From Siphonodentalium dalli (taxonomy: Eukaryota; Mollusca; Scaphopoda; Gadilida; Siphonodentaliidae): a DNA stretch of 64,000 bases. Every line of letters starts with the position of its first letter. The stretch's first letter is position 1. The position numbers and the translations under genes are program-made. The stretch is from assembly GCA_032622095.1 (NCBI GenBank), contig CP136066.1, forward strand, positions 109,205,319-109,269,318. Direction: 5' to 3'. The notes below the pieces were generated by a model. It made no database searches, had not been told where the DNA came from, and saw only the letters and a program-made list of their open reading frames with translations. Below are positions 11,775-24,419 of the stretch, piece by piece.

Positions 11775-13145
11775 TTATGTGCAAATGTAAAGCTTACTGT
11801 GTTATATGATGGATGTAAAGCTTACTGTGTTATATGATGGATGTAAAGCTTACTATGTGATGTGATGGATGTAAAGCTTACTGTGTTATATGATGGGTGT
11901 AAATCTTACTGTGTTATATGATGGATGTAAAGCTTACTGTTTTATATGATGGATGTAAAGCTTACTGTGTTATATGATGGATGTAAAGCTTACTGTGTTA
12001 TATGATGGACGAAAAGCTTACTGTGTTATATGATGGATGTAAAGCTTACTGTGTTATATGATGGATGTAAAGCTTACTGTGTTATATGATGGATGAAAAG
12101 CTTACTGTGTTATATGATGGATGTAAAACTTACTGTGTTATATGATGGATGTAAAGCTTACTATGTGATGTGATGGATGTAAAGCTTACTGTGTTATATG
12201 ATGGATGTAAAGCTTACTGTGTTATATGATGGATGTAAAGCTTACTGTGTGATGTGATGGATGTAAAGCTTACTGTGATATATGATGGATGTAAAGCTTA
12301 CTGTGTTATATGATGGATGTAAAGCTTACTGTGTGATGTGATGGATGTAAAGCTTACTGTATTATATGATGGATGTAAAGCTTACTGTGTTATATGATGG
12401 ATGTAAAGCTTACTGTGTTATATGATGGATGTAAAGCTTACTGTGTTATATGATGGATGTAAAGCTTACTGTGTGATATGATGGATGTAAACTTACTGTG
12501 TGATATGTTGAATGTAAAGCTTACTGTGTTATATGATGGATGTAAAGCTTACTGTGTTATATGATGGATGTAAAGCTTACTGTGTTATATGATGGATGTA
12601 AAGCTTACTGTGTGTTATTTTGGATATAAAGCTTACTGTGTGATATGTTGGATATAAAGCTTATTGTGTGATATGATGGATGTAAACTTACTGTGTGATA
12701 TGTTGGATGTAAAGCTTACTGTGTTATATGATGGATGTAAAGCTTACTGTGTGATATTTTGAATATAAAGCTTACTGTGTGATATGGTGGATGTAAACTT
12801 ACTGTGTGACATGTTGGATGTAAAGCTTACTGTGTTATATGATGGATGTAAAGCTTACTGTGTTATATGATGGATGTAAAGCTTACTGTGTTATATGATG
12901 GATGTAAAGCTTACTGTGTGATATTTTGGATATAAAGCTTACTGTGTGATATGTTGGATATAAAGCTTACTGTGTGATATGATGGATGTAAACTTACTGT
13001 GTGATATGTTGGATGTAAAGCTTACTGTGTGATATCATATTGGATGTAAAGGAAACTGTGTGATATCATGTTATGTGCAGATATAAAGCTAATACTGCGA
13101 TATCATGTTATGCGCAGATGTAAAGGTTACTGTGTGATATCATGT
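11775..13145. repeat. 28 bp minisatellite, roughly 45 or more copies
   Basis: Consensus unit ATGTAAAGCTTACTGTG + TTATATGATGG (28 bp), almost uninterrupted for about 1.25 kb and decaying after 13.02 kb into longer CATGTTATG-type units. Nearly every unit has a HindIII site (AAGCTT). Variants include GTGATGTGATGG, GTGATATGTTGG and a 27 bp version lacking one base of AAGCTT. The right half alternates variants in blocks, suggesting higher-order amplification of several units. Confidence 0.95.
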
Positions 13146-13885
13146 TGGTTCAGCAGTAATCCAATCTATATTTCATCGTTGCCAAATAGTGAATAGTGAT
13201 CGGCGGTATTCAGTACTCAAATAACATTCCCATATTTGTTTTTCAGATGTAGACTTTGTATTGTCGGACCAATGTAAGAACAAGTTTTTAAAAAACTATA
13301 CAGTTCACATTTTTTATTTCTAACATAATCCACAATGAATAATACCCTTGAATGTTGCATCAATAGGCTTGGCTGCTGTGATTACTAATATAAGCGAAGA
13401 GAATTCTTTATTTAGACTCCATCAAATTTGGGAGGAAATGGGACCACAAAGTCCTTAAAGTGTATTTAGCATAATATATTATTTGTAGTTATTCCATAAA
13501 TAATTTCTGTTGGGTCAAGGAACAGGCGAGTTAGAACATAGTTTCATCAGAATCGGTAAATTTATCAATGTCTTATTGTGTGGGTGACAAACGTTTACTC
13601 GAGAAGACCACTCGTTAAAGATTCGTAGCTATTTCTCGTATACGATTACCACAATGATATAACACACACTTATCCACTGTTCTCAAGACGAAGCCAATAA
13701 ATCATTACTCTACTAATTTGTTTACAGTCCAAAGCATGGGGAAAGTAGCTCTGATATGACTGACAAGTTGTGTTCCTATCCACATCTATCTGTAAGTATA
13801 TAATATATATATTTCATATTGTATACAGTGCATGGGTCACGATAAATATGAACAATCAATCACGAAATCGCTTATATAGACTACA
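13146..13885. other. Spacer, no gene seen
   Basis: AT-rich sequence. A TTTTTCAG at about 13245 resembles a splice acceptor but no supporting ORF follows. Confidence 0.4.
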
Positions 13886-13893
13886 TTACTCAC

Positions 13894-14188
13894 CGGCGCT
13901 GAATGAACGGGCCAGAGTTTGTTGCCTGATATGCAGTCGTTTCCGCGTGACTGTGGGTTCTTCATTGCTGTCGCCCATCGCAGTGCTAACCTTATTCATC
14001 ATAAGAGAGTTAGGCCGCACCCTCCATCGACGGCGGGAGATGGCGGAATCCTCGTCAATCTCCATACTATGCTGTTGTGGACGAATAAAAGTGATATATA
14101 TTGCAATAATGCGGACAATTTTTATAGCACAGAACATTAGTCTCATGAGACCCTGGCACGCTGGCAATTTGTTCAGGGATTTCGCCAC
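13894..14188 (-). CDS. Candidate exon of unknown function ending at a splice donor
   Basis: A minus-strand open frame with a hydrophobic segment (MFCAIKIVRIIAIYITFI) followed by a Ser/Arg-rich stretch (EDSAISRRRWRVRP, TVTRKRLHIRQQTLARSF). It ends at a canonical donor, GCGCCG|GTGAGT at 13894, phase 1. A possible acceptor (GTGCCAG) lies near 14151. The outgoing phase matches the phase-1 acceptor of the 6023 exon, so it could be a 5' exon of the filamin-like gene, but that link is only phase arithmetic. No domain recognised. Confidence 0.25.
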
Positions 14189-14199
14189 AAAGGGCTAGC

Positions 14200-15430
14200 A
14201 TGTGCTCTAGGACATGGTCGTGAGCGGATCTTTCTTGGCGTTAACTTTTAAAAGAACAGTAAAATTTAATTATGGTTGGACATGCATCTTCATGTGAATA
14301 ATCTACCCGGACACTAACATAATATGTACATTCTAAATGGAAAAGAAGCACAATTCCGTTAAAATGATTGGACGTTCGAACTTGACCTGCATTTCCATGT
14401 GGTTAGTCCACATACCAAATTTGATAGCAATTGGTTAACTATAACTTAATTATGCTCGTTCGGACACCAACATAAGCTGCATGGAAGATCTAAGTTGAAA
14501 GGGGGATAACCCCGTCAAAATGGAAAGTTCCGGACTTTCCTGCAAATGAAAATGGTTAAACAAATTTCTTTAATAAAATATTTCAGATGTTATTCAAGTC
14601 ATCATCCGGACAACAAATATTTCAGATGGACAACCGCTGATTTTGCACCCCACCCCGATTTTTGTAGGAACAAATATGCGCCACTGTTTACTACTTGAGA
14701 GCTATCCTTATTAAGTGATATTTGCCTCATATTCCCAAATTAGCATTTGGTTATTGGAGGGATCAGTTCACACCGGTGAACGTTATCTGTTCAAACTGCT
14801 CTCTAAACTGCATATAATCATCGCCTCTGTTTCAGTGATTCTGTTCATTTTCTATGATGTTGGTGGGTCGTGCTGGATTGCTACGATGCTGGCGGGGCAA
14901 ACATGATGCGCGATTTATTTCTAAAATATTTGTGATTAGCTAATCCATGAGGTTTGAGAAAAAACCCAGTGTTTGTACGAATCATTAAAACATGGCTATG
15001 ACGTCACTCCTTTGTTCATCGAGTCCAGTTTATAAAATAAGGATGGTTATTGTCGAGATCGTACATTATTTTACAAACAACGATCCATTATTTTAATAAC
15101 AGATGCTCAATATCCAATTTAATGAACTGTTATTTTAGTGTGGACGATTCCATTTTATATGAGTAGCATGTATAATACCATAATGTATGCACGTAGCTAT
15201 CTATAGACAACGGTTGTCAAGTATAACATCGTCCGTATTGGTTACTGGAACATGACAGAAGGGATAGACCTATATGTAGAGCCTCGTCACTCGGGTTGGT
15301 GTGAGGGTGTGTGTATAACTTCAAATTCCAGGCATGTCGTTTCAAGATTAGACATTGCATTTTCAACTTTTAAAATTTCTCGAATCTAATTCCGTTCCCG
15401 GTGGAATGCTGTGACACCCCTCACGATAAA
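14200..15430. other. Spacer, no gene seen
   Basis: Low-complexity and AT-rich sequence. Short plus-strand ORFs have no recognisable domain. Confidence 0.4.
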
Positions 15431-15488
15431 ACCTAAACTAATATAGTAATTTACATGTAAATGTAGTCCTTTGATCTTCAGTATTACC

Positions 15489-16151
15489 TGCGATCTCAAA
15501 CTCCAATATCGCCAAATTTCGAATTATGCATGCTGCTCGCATCAATATGCCATTCAATGTATAATTCTCCGCAAAACCCGAAAGCCGCATAAATAATTTT
15601 ATACAAATCCCGAAATGTAAGGGAAAAACTCCCGATGATATTCGTAAATCTATCACAGATGGAGCTCACTGTCGGTACGTCGTTTTCATTCAGCAGTCGG
15701 AAACGCAATGTGGTACTGCCTGTCCATTAAGTTGACAATGGATAAAGATGTCACACCATCCGCGTAGCCAATGAGCGAGTGGATAGGGCCGAACACATGC
15801 ATGGTACAACTCAGGTGTCTTGACCAATTTCGGGTTAATCAATTCTGATAAGAGTTGACACATAAAAAATATGCAGTCGGCCATGCCATGTTTTATGTCA
15901 GATAATAGCTTCAATATGTACATTATTTCAGCGAATGGAACGATGTCGGACTGCGGCGCTCGATCGATCCATTCCCTGAAATAATGTTCAGTTTTCAGCC
16001 ATTTTAATAATGGCCGCGCAGTTGCAAAATGATGGGAATAGACATTTTGATTATAGTTGGGCGGTTTGCAACAACATTCAAAGCAACTATTAAAATGTAT
16101 TAAAATATAAACAAATATGTTTCTGAATGTTTTATACGCATAATACAGCAT
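15489..16151 (-). CDS. Candidate exon(s), function unknown
   Basis: A minus-strand frame of about 150 codons (16151-15690) passes a plausible acceptor (CATTATTTCAG, then EWIDRAPQSDIVPFAE) and reads MYILKLLSDIKHG, CQLLSELINPKL and YPLAHWLRGWCDIFI. A second frame takes over (15708-15496, LRFRLLNENDVPTVSSICD...) and a good donor, ATCGCAG|GTAATA, lies at about 15489. Frames do not join without a GC-AG intron, a short intron or a frameshift. Amino-acid composition looks protein-like, but no family is recognised. It may be a decayed gene piece. Confidence 0.25.
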
Positions 16152-16556
16152 TTCCTCGATTAGTTCATGTTACCCAAAGGCCACAAAAACGACAACTTAG
16201 AAAACATAATGGTACTTCTTCTTATCCGCATCGGTTTGGCCCACCATCATCAATGTAATTCAATAGGCGCTAACAGCCTAACAACATCGTAGTGAAATAG
16301 CAGGACCAATTAACCATAGGTGGTAATGTGTGAGGAATAACAAAGGGACTGTTTAAACACATGCGACTGATATTAAATTGATTTGAATATAAATGACGTA
16401 CCCGTTGATTATTCCTTCCGAATGTGCGAAACTGCTAAAAATATTCACTGCTCGGTGCTAGTTAATTTTGTAAAACTGGGGACAGTCGATATATTTCCTC
16501 TGCTTTCCCGAACGAGAAACAGCGATCAGTATGCTATCGTGGGTCGGTTATTGTTG

Positions 16557-16811
16557 GCAAGTCTTGAAATAGTGTGCCTGTCATTTGCAGAATGAGGCCC
16601 ACAGAGGGTGAATTTAGTGATGCTACCCCGCATAGCGGGTTAGCATCACCAAATTCACCCTCTGGGAACCTCATTCTGCTGAGTTGTAAGCAGAATGAGG
16701 TCCCCAGAGGGTGAATTTGGTGATGTTAGCCCGCTGTGCGGGGTAGCATCACTAAATTCAGCCTCTGGGGACCTCATTCTGCAAATGACAGACACACTAT
16801 TTCAAGGCTTG
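16557..16811. mobile_element. Twin-hairpin foldback element
   Basis: About 255 bp made of two long hairpins back to back. Each hairpin runs from CAGAATGAGG through GAGGGTGAATTT(A/G)GTGATG to the inverted copy ending CCTCATTCTG. Outside both lies a further inverted pair, CTTGAAATAGTGTG and CACACTATTTCAAG. The element is GC-richer than its surroundings and has no ORF. Structure suggests a foldback/MITE-type element; I do not see a clear target duplication. Confidence 0.85.
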
Positions 16812-19495
16812 ATTGTCGGACATTTATTCGTGGTCACGTTCATAAAAAATTCAACCCCATTGTAATATCGTCGTTTGTCGGTCACTAAAACAGCACACAC
16901 ACTCAACGTGTTAATGAAATTCAGAAAGCGTTATCGACAACCAGAAAAAAGAATGAACAAAAGTCAATACGACAGAAAATATTATACATGCATGCATTAT
17001 TTATATGGGCGCGCTGTCGAGACTGCATAATATTATACAAAAAGAGCCAGCAATAAAAAAAATAACGGAAGTGTTGGCAGGAGTAAAGTTGACTTGAAAG
17101 TTGAAACATTTTATTCGCAGAATATACATACACAGAGCGACACTAGTTTATTAATGGATTTTGTTGATACGACACGAGTGTTAGCGCGAAAAGATAGAAC
17201 GAAATGCAAACCCATTAACGCACTTGTCGTTCTGTGTTTATTACACGCCACCCGTCCTAGAATCTGCTATTTAAAAAAAAAAAACTTACAATGTTTATTC
17301 AGGCACATACATACATATATTCAGGCTTGTTTTTCCATGCCTTATAATGCTTTTATTTTATAGTTCCGATTTCGTGGTCGAAGTGAACGTCATTTACGTA
17401 TGACCTATACGGGATGCGTATGGCACACGTGTGGCATGCGGATGTGTAAATATGGAACAATAGAAATTAAAATTTAATTCTTTGAACAAGCGTGTAATAA
17501 AAACGAGATTTGGGTACAAGTTATTGCAACTTATGAAGCCCCTCTCCCAATGCAATATACTGGAACACACATGTATGGAAATGACGGTATACACGTATGT
17601 ACATGGTGATATTTGTTAAAATTTTGTAATTTGTGTAGGCTTCCAGAGGTTACCAGCCGAGAGGTTGTTCCTAGGCTAATATGAGTGTGTGCTCAACGAG
17701 TGGCAAACTGTATGGTCAAAATTATATATGATTGACGAGTCACTGTAATTTATATTATTTGTATTTGGGGCAAATTATAATGATCCACATGCATGTACTA
17801 GTATAGATCATGGTTAGAGTTTACGTGCGTTGGAAGACAATACAGGTACAATGTAATTAATCAGAATTATGTTTGGATGGGGATTTATTCGTTTGTGAGT
17901 CATCTGTCATAGAATGCATTGAAATCAAGGAGGCAAATTTAAGCATTAAAAGTATCAATTAGGGATCGAAACGCTTAGTCGCAGCAATATATTGCTATGT
18001 GATGTAAAATTGTTCCCATTTTACGGGACGCAATATAAGGTATTCCACACAATAAAACGAAGTTGAGATAAGATCGGGAAAATGTCACAAATACCAAGTA
18101 AATAGCATATCATCACTCTTATCTGAGCACTTTGGCACATTAAAAAGAGTAACATAGTCAACAGTCAAAATATTAGGCTGGTTATGCCCTCGGTATATAT
18201 CTGGATTATAAAAAATCTAGATCTACATGAACAAATGACACCCCACCAAATCTTATAAGTTTAAATTCGACTGTATCCAGTGGTTCTCTGAGATGCCTCT
18301 TTATTGCAAATAAAGATGACATATAATTTTAATACCAACAAGGCCCATAACTCCTGCAAAATGTGTCGGATGGACTAGATACGTATTTTATTTTGATTAA
18401 ACAATATAAACTGTTGATAGAGTCGATAGAAAACAACATTAATCCTAAAGTTACTATCATCAGCTAGAAACCAAAATGTTGACGGACGGACGGACTGATT
18501 AAGGGTGTATAAATTTCAAGAAAATAATCATTGCTGTCCCTCTAAAATATCAACAATATATGAAATAAATGGATAGAAAATTAAATATCAAACAAGTGTG
18601 GCACTTCTCGTTTCAAATGTCTTATTTTATACACTACAAGCTTACAAAAAACAAAACAAATTATTGTAACCATAAACATATAGACAATATATTAAGTTGA
18701 GTACACATGCAAGTGTAATTATATAAACCTTAAAATATATGATATGATTTGCATATAATTATTAATATATTTATGTATTAATTATAGATATTATAAATTG
18801 ATTCATGCAACACAGTTAGGTATTAGATGGGCAAGTCGTGCGTATATAGTGTACTCTTCAAAATTGATAACACCTGTTGTTGTTTTTTAAAGAAGATGTC
18901 AATTTAAAAAAAATTATATGTATCTAATATTAAGTATTTAGTTGTAACTTGTAAGTCACATCTTTGAGTACAAGGTAACAAATTAGCTATATGACATTTT
19001 TTTCTCCTGTCGTTATGCATTACCAGAAAAGAATAATTAATCGATGATTCAAAAATTAATCTATTTGAGTCCCATCTGTCATGGAACACCTTGTTCTCTT
19101 GGTGAGAAATGCATCAACTTATAAACATTGTCCTTAATTGAGTCCTGAATACATCTTAAAAACAACGATGAAACTAAATATTCACGAAGAACGATATAAC
19201 CAACAACCCTCTCACTTTCGCCGTTTGTTTCCTACTAAGACTAATTCCGTGGGCTAAGTTTACAAACATAAGTGTATATCAAGGAAGGACTTACCTTTTT
19301 AGATTCGCATATCGATGACGGAAAATCACCCACCCGCTATCTGAAGAGGTATCGGAAGCATATGATAACCACTTGTTGCTGTCATTGTCACAGGAGATGG
19401 AACCAAATTCGCAGCCCAGTTAGCCAACATATAAGCCCAATCTTTGATGATAACAGTTCTGCTGTAATCCGTGCACCACAAGTTTTGTGTTTGAC
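16812..19495. other. AT-rich spacer, no gene supported
   Basis: Many stop codons in all frames; the longest ORFs (60-89 codons) lack recognisable motifs. A GACGGACGGACGGAC run occurs at about 18481. Confidence 0.45.
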
Positions 19496-19498
19496 AAT

Positions 19499-20160
19499 GG
19501 CTGCGGACACACGTATCACAGTAGCGATGGCATAGTAGGTGTGACTATTAACTATGGTGGCGTTTGGTGACAATTGGTCATCATAATTGATATGCCATAG
19601 CGAGCCATGTCGCCCGATGCACATTCACACAATGAGTCTTTTCCAAGCTCTACCAGCATCGAGATCGACATCTCAATGATTTATCTAACCGAATGTCTTG
19701 TCGCTGTTTATCTTTACTCAACACGCAGTGTCATTTTTTAATGCTAACACACAGGTCCACCTGATAACTTAATGAATACCCCCTTTCTGTCAACATTCAT
19801 GATTGTTCTTACTAAGAACAAATCACCCGTGTAATTTCTCAGCATATATATATAAGTGAGTCAAACATTGCGATCAGTTATATGTAATTGTTATGTCGCG
19901 TTTTCATGCACGGTCGAATGATAATACGTGCAATGTTGTGTATCGATGAGAATACAATGTAGCAAAACGTAATGAGTAGAGATCAACCTTGGTGAAACGC
20001 AATGGGTTAATTGGTCAGTCGACTCACCGTGTGAATGTGCAGCCGGCGACATGGCTCGCTATGGCATGTAAATTATGATGACAAATTGTCACCAAACTCC
20101 ACCATAATTAATTGTCACACCTACTATGCCATCGCTACTGTGATGCGTGTGTCCGCAGCC
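19499..20160. mobile_element. 662 bp PIF/Harbinger MITE, internal-deletion derivative of the 58.4 kb element
   Basis: Ends are GGCTGCGGACACACG and its inverse, flanked by AAT on both sides (19496-19498 and 20161-20163), a 3 bp duplication as expected for PIF/Harbinger. The left ~400 bp matches the right end of the autonomous transposon (62945 down to about 62525, reverse complemented), including the TATA-like CATATATATAAGTG and the transposase start region ATGTCGCGTTTTCATG. The right ~230 bp matches the autonomous left end (58443 to about 58670). It therefore arose by deleting the interior of a related full-length copy, not by chance similarity of termini. Confidence 0.9.
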
Positions 20161-20272
20161 AATATATTCATCCACGGAGTTAACGGGCAAAACGATTAAC
20201 AAAATAACATAATGTTCCGAAAAAATTCACGTGGAAATGATTTTATACATATACACATACATGTATACTAAC

Positions 20273-21164
20273 CAGGGTCCGTGATTTACTTTTGTCAAAT
20301 AATTTGCCAAATGAAAATATTTTTTGCCAAATTGTATTAGCATTTGCCAAATGCTATCCCTGATAGTGTCATTATCTGCAACCGTAATTATTATGTTTAG
20401 ACATTCGCGAGTTGAACGACTTTTGATATCGATAGAAAGAGCAGTTAATAATCAATTTTATCACATAATTTGGCCATAAAAGCAGTTTCATAATTATCGG
20501 TAATAGACACGTTTAATATCAGCGCGTGCGATGACGTCACGGCGTTCTTCAAATAACTTGAGATCGCTGTAGTTCATGATTGTTGTTTTCGATGAATATT
20601 TCGCGTCGCTTCGGGTTTATTTGATCATGTGATAAAAGGTATCTCACACTCGTCCTATTTTATACGTAATTTATCAACCTCGTCCTCTAAATTCTATTTG
20701 AGCCTCGGTAAACCTCGGCACAAATCGAATTTAGTGAACTCGGTTGATAAATTCCGTATAAAATAGAAACTCATGTGAGATCCTCTATATACTGGCATCT
20801 ATATTGTGGTTTATCATACAACTATAAGCCAATCACTGAACAATACAATTGTAGACCAGTTGCTTCATCGGAAGGGCATATCACATGAGGATTAGTAATC
20901 CCTCCAACCATAAGTACTAATGCTATGTGATTAACTGCTTGTTAACAGAGGTGTTAAATTCCCCTAAACCTTATGACACTCCACTAATATAATTATGTTT
21001 TAAGAGTTTTCTGAAATGATCGGTAATGATTGACCAGTATTTTTCAAATTGCTTGAGGAATTAAAAAATTACTTGCCAAAACTTTTGCCAAATGAAAATA
21101 TTTTTTGCCAAATGTGAATTATTTTTGCCATTGACAAATTTGGCAAGTGGCAGCGCGAACCCTG
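20273..21164. mobile_element. 892 bp hAT-like non-autonomous element with 8 bp target duplication
   Basis: Termini are CAGGGTCCGTG and, inverted, CAGGGTTCGCG. The 8 bp ATACTAAC is present immediately outside both ends (20265-20272 and 21165-21172). Eight-base duplications and CAGGG termini are typical of hAT transposons. Sub-terminal TTTGCCAAATGAAAATATTT repeats occur near both ends, in the same orientation. An imperfect inverted repeat occupies about 20640-20790 (CTATTTTATACG...CGTATAAAATAG). No transposase ORF. Confidence 0.85.
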
Positions 21165-21172
21165 ATACTAAC

Positions 21173-23840
21173 CTCAATATATCAGAATTTGTGGAGGCAC
21201 TGGCTACATGTTATGTTTTCATTGCTTCGTATGCGCATAAACAAAATATCATTTGTTTTCGAAATGACAATATTGCAATCGTAATGGCCCACTGAAATAT
21301 CCCTGAATCCGGTCCATTTCCCCCCTCACGTCGGGGAACGTTTAACGATATTAATTTTGTTGAGGCAATTCAATTTAATATGTTTATTTATCATCTAACT
21401 GTAAATACAGTATTTGAGTATTTGAGAGCAATACATACTATAGCAGTAGGGGTATACATGGAAATAAACAATACATACACATATACATATTCATCTGGAT
21501 AACAATTGTCCCGAGGACTTCACAAACAATGTAAGATTACGCACGTAATTTGGACATGTAGCTCGGATGCGATTATTCAGATGCGATATAATTATTGGAC
21601 CTTTATAATTTTCGGCAACGTGCTCAGTGGATTAGAGGGCATCGACAATGGCTGGGAAAAGCTACACCGGTGTAATCCTTACCAATTCGTCAATATGCTC
21701 ATTGCTCAACTATATACTGTGTATAATTTGCACCTGCAAATTTCAAAACACACCGCGATGTTCTACATGTACACTCTCTCCCACGAGCAGGCAATACAGA
21801 AATATATAATCCACAGCATGAGATATGATGATGTTGTTCCGAATGGTGCGTCTCATCGAGAGAGTCGTCAAGTGACGATTCTGATGATGATGACGACAAG
21901 GATGGCGAGTGTGTTGATTGGGTGGAAGCTGGTGATGGTTACGATGACCCCGAAGACGAAGAGACAGTGACTGTTGATGACGACGCCGGAAGTTGGTGGT
22001 GACGCTGTTTAATGTATCGGGTCCCACCCTATCAAGGTCGGTATTACATGCAACGACACAGAGACATACCTTCGATGTATGGGCCTATATATAATGCGTC
22101 GTGTCCTCCAAAAAATAATGTTTTACAGGATACAAAAAAAACTATTTATCTCTGCATGGTATTAGCATTGGTATCTACCAAAATGTTACATGGTAATCCT
22201 TTATTTCACATTTATTTTAAAGATAAACATTCATATTCATATCTCGCCTGATTGATGAGAAAAACATTATTTTATGGATTGATATGACATTTTAGAAGTA
22301 AAAATTGGTGAGACATTCTAATGAGGCATGCGACATTTTAGTTATGACTATTTCCTCGGGCTCAACTAATCTTTGTCACTCAGGATGAGGGTTACGTTTA
22401 CATTGCTGTAGATCTGTATACAGTTCTACACGCATACTAATGTGAACGGGTTGATATAGAAATTCACACAGAAAGAAAACGGTATTCGTTCGTGTGGGCA
22501 AAAATCGTGTCCGTTATAAGGCACAGTCAACACCGAGGCATTGCGACAGGCAAATCTGATTTGATTAATTGTTACTCGGGCAAATTTGCACACTTCCGTG
22601 ACTAGAGCTAGCCTATATTAAACAAACACTGTGCTATGCTTCATTCAGCAGGTTGAGAATTAACCAGTTGCCAATATTATGACCATACTCTCTTTGGGAT
22701 CGGTTCGTTATATGTGGTATATTCATTGAGATATCTACGCCTTCCAACTGTCGCTGATTTATCATTGTATTCAGGCTTTTGCTCTATGTGATTTCACAAG
22801 GTATTTAGATTGGTTCATGTGAAACTAGGATTCGTGGCATCCCCTCTAATCGTTTTGCCCAAGGAAATTAAGCAAGGAAATGAAGAAGATGTTGAATAAA
22901 TATTAGTTCAGAGTCATATGATCGACGATACCCAGTACACGCTGATATCTAAATTCACACATGGTTCAATGCTGTCATCTGAACGTGTATGAGTATACTT
23001 TTAATTGTGCAAAAGAACGAAATATATAATGTTCTATTATATGGCCTCCAGCCATTTTGACTGCCATCATAAACCAGAGTAACCGTTTCAGACCCAAATG
23101 AGATTTAATTTTATAGGAAATACCCCCATTCGCTTAATTCCTTCAGAGCATGTTCATTTTACATTACATTGGACAAGAACCAACTTGTATTGATTTTTTG
23201 GGGGAAATTTCATACCAATTTCCGTAAGAATAATTTTGTTAGGGATTGGAAGTGGCTGAGACCAAAGGAACAACACGTAGTACTGAGCAAATTATCATAC
23301 AATATGAATCATAAGAAAACAAGGCACAATTTGCAACCAGTTCAAAACAATATGAACGCATATAAGAGATGTGAGTGAAAAATAATCATATTTTTTACAT
23401 TCCGGTCGCCATTTTGCCAGCCATCTTTCTAATGGGGTGCTAATTTTTCCTACAAACTGTAGTATAATGTAATAGCATCCAAATAATATATAAATTGTTA
23501 TACATTTGATGAAATATATTTTCCAACAAAACAGATTAAACTGACTTAGTTCAAATTCTATACTACGGCAGCCATCTTGGACGCCATCTTGGATTATAGG
23601 AAAATGCTCAAGGGCGAGGACTCCACACCCACCTAGAAATTGATGCACGCACCACCCAGAATCACAATCCATAGAGAAAAAAACTTTAACAGAGATTTTG
23701 TACTTCACCCCTATTGCCCCTTAATAGTTTTGTCAGTTTTGAACTCGCGCGGGAATTCAAAGTGCGCGAATATAAAACGTGCGAAAAATATTACTGCGCG
23801 AATTTAAATGCGAGTAAGATAATTTATGTCATCTTTGCGC
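21173..23840. other. Spacer, no gene firmly supported
   Basis: The only curious reading is a short acidic plus-strand frame at about 21835-21990 (DDSDDDDDKDGECVDW to DDDAGSWW, then stop). It could be a last exon but has no convincing acceptor. Other ORFs are short and featureless. Confidence 0.4.
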
Positions 23841-23908
23841 AACCTTAATTCGTAAACTGAAGACATGAAATTGTCAAATCCAGCCCAGCTTGCAGTGTGT
23901 CGCACCTG

Positions 23909-24099
23909 ACATGGATGCTAATCAGTGAATTGACACACCTCTTTACCGATCGATACCTCCCGAGGTTGACTCTAAATCCCATTCTCTGCAGATCTTCTTT
24001 TCGCCGTCTAATTATCGTTTCTTCTATCGATCGTGCGCTATCCGAGAATCCTTCGTAAACAACCGGGACGAAGAATGCACGCTCGACTATACATAACAT
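23909..24099 (-). CDS. Candidate exon of unknown function ending at a splice donor
   Basis: Minus-strand frame MLCIVERAFFVPVVYEGF continuing through SIEETIIRRRKEDLQRMGF to a possible donor, CATGTCAG|GTGCGA at about 23909 (phase 2). Composition is protein-like, with a charged helix. No family recognised and no neighbouring exon can be joined, so this is weak. Confidence 0.2.
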
Positions 24100-24419
24100 G
24101 CGGTGTGTTGGGTTGACAGGGCATGCATTGTGTTATCAGAAGGACGATTACGTCATAGGGTTAGAATTTACTGATTATTCTGGTATCTATAATAAAATAA
24201 ACTAGGTATGTTAAAGGTACTCAATCCGATTAAACACCCCTAAATTACTATTTCTTTGGCGTCGGGGGGGGGGGGTGGGGTAAAAATTATTTGATTCGAG
24301 TCGAGGAACCTACCCATCAAAGCTCAGAGTGATCAGATATCGATTTTTGAAGTTTGTTATTTCAATTGTTTGTGGCCCAGAAACAAGCTTCAAACGGATG
24401 GTCTCGATCCATATTGCGG

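Noticed and set aside
11775-13145. CRISPR-like array
   Set aside because: Units are contiguous with no unique spacers, and the genome is eukaryotic; this is a minisatellite.
21835-21990. Acidic plus-strand frame (DDSDDDDD...DDDAGSWW) as a last exon
   Set aside because: No convincing acceptor, no in-phase neighbour, and Asp-rich frames arise easily from GATGAC repeats.
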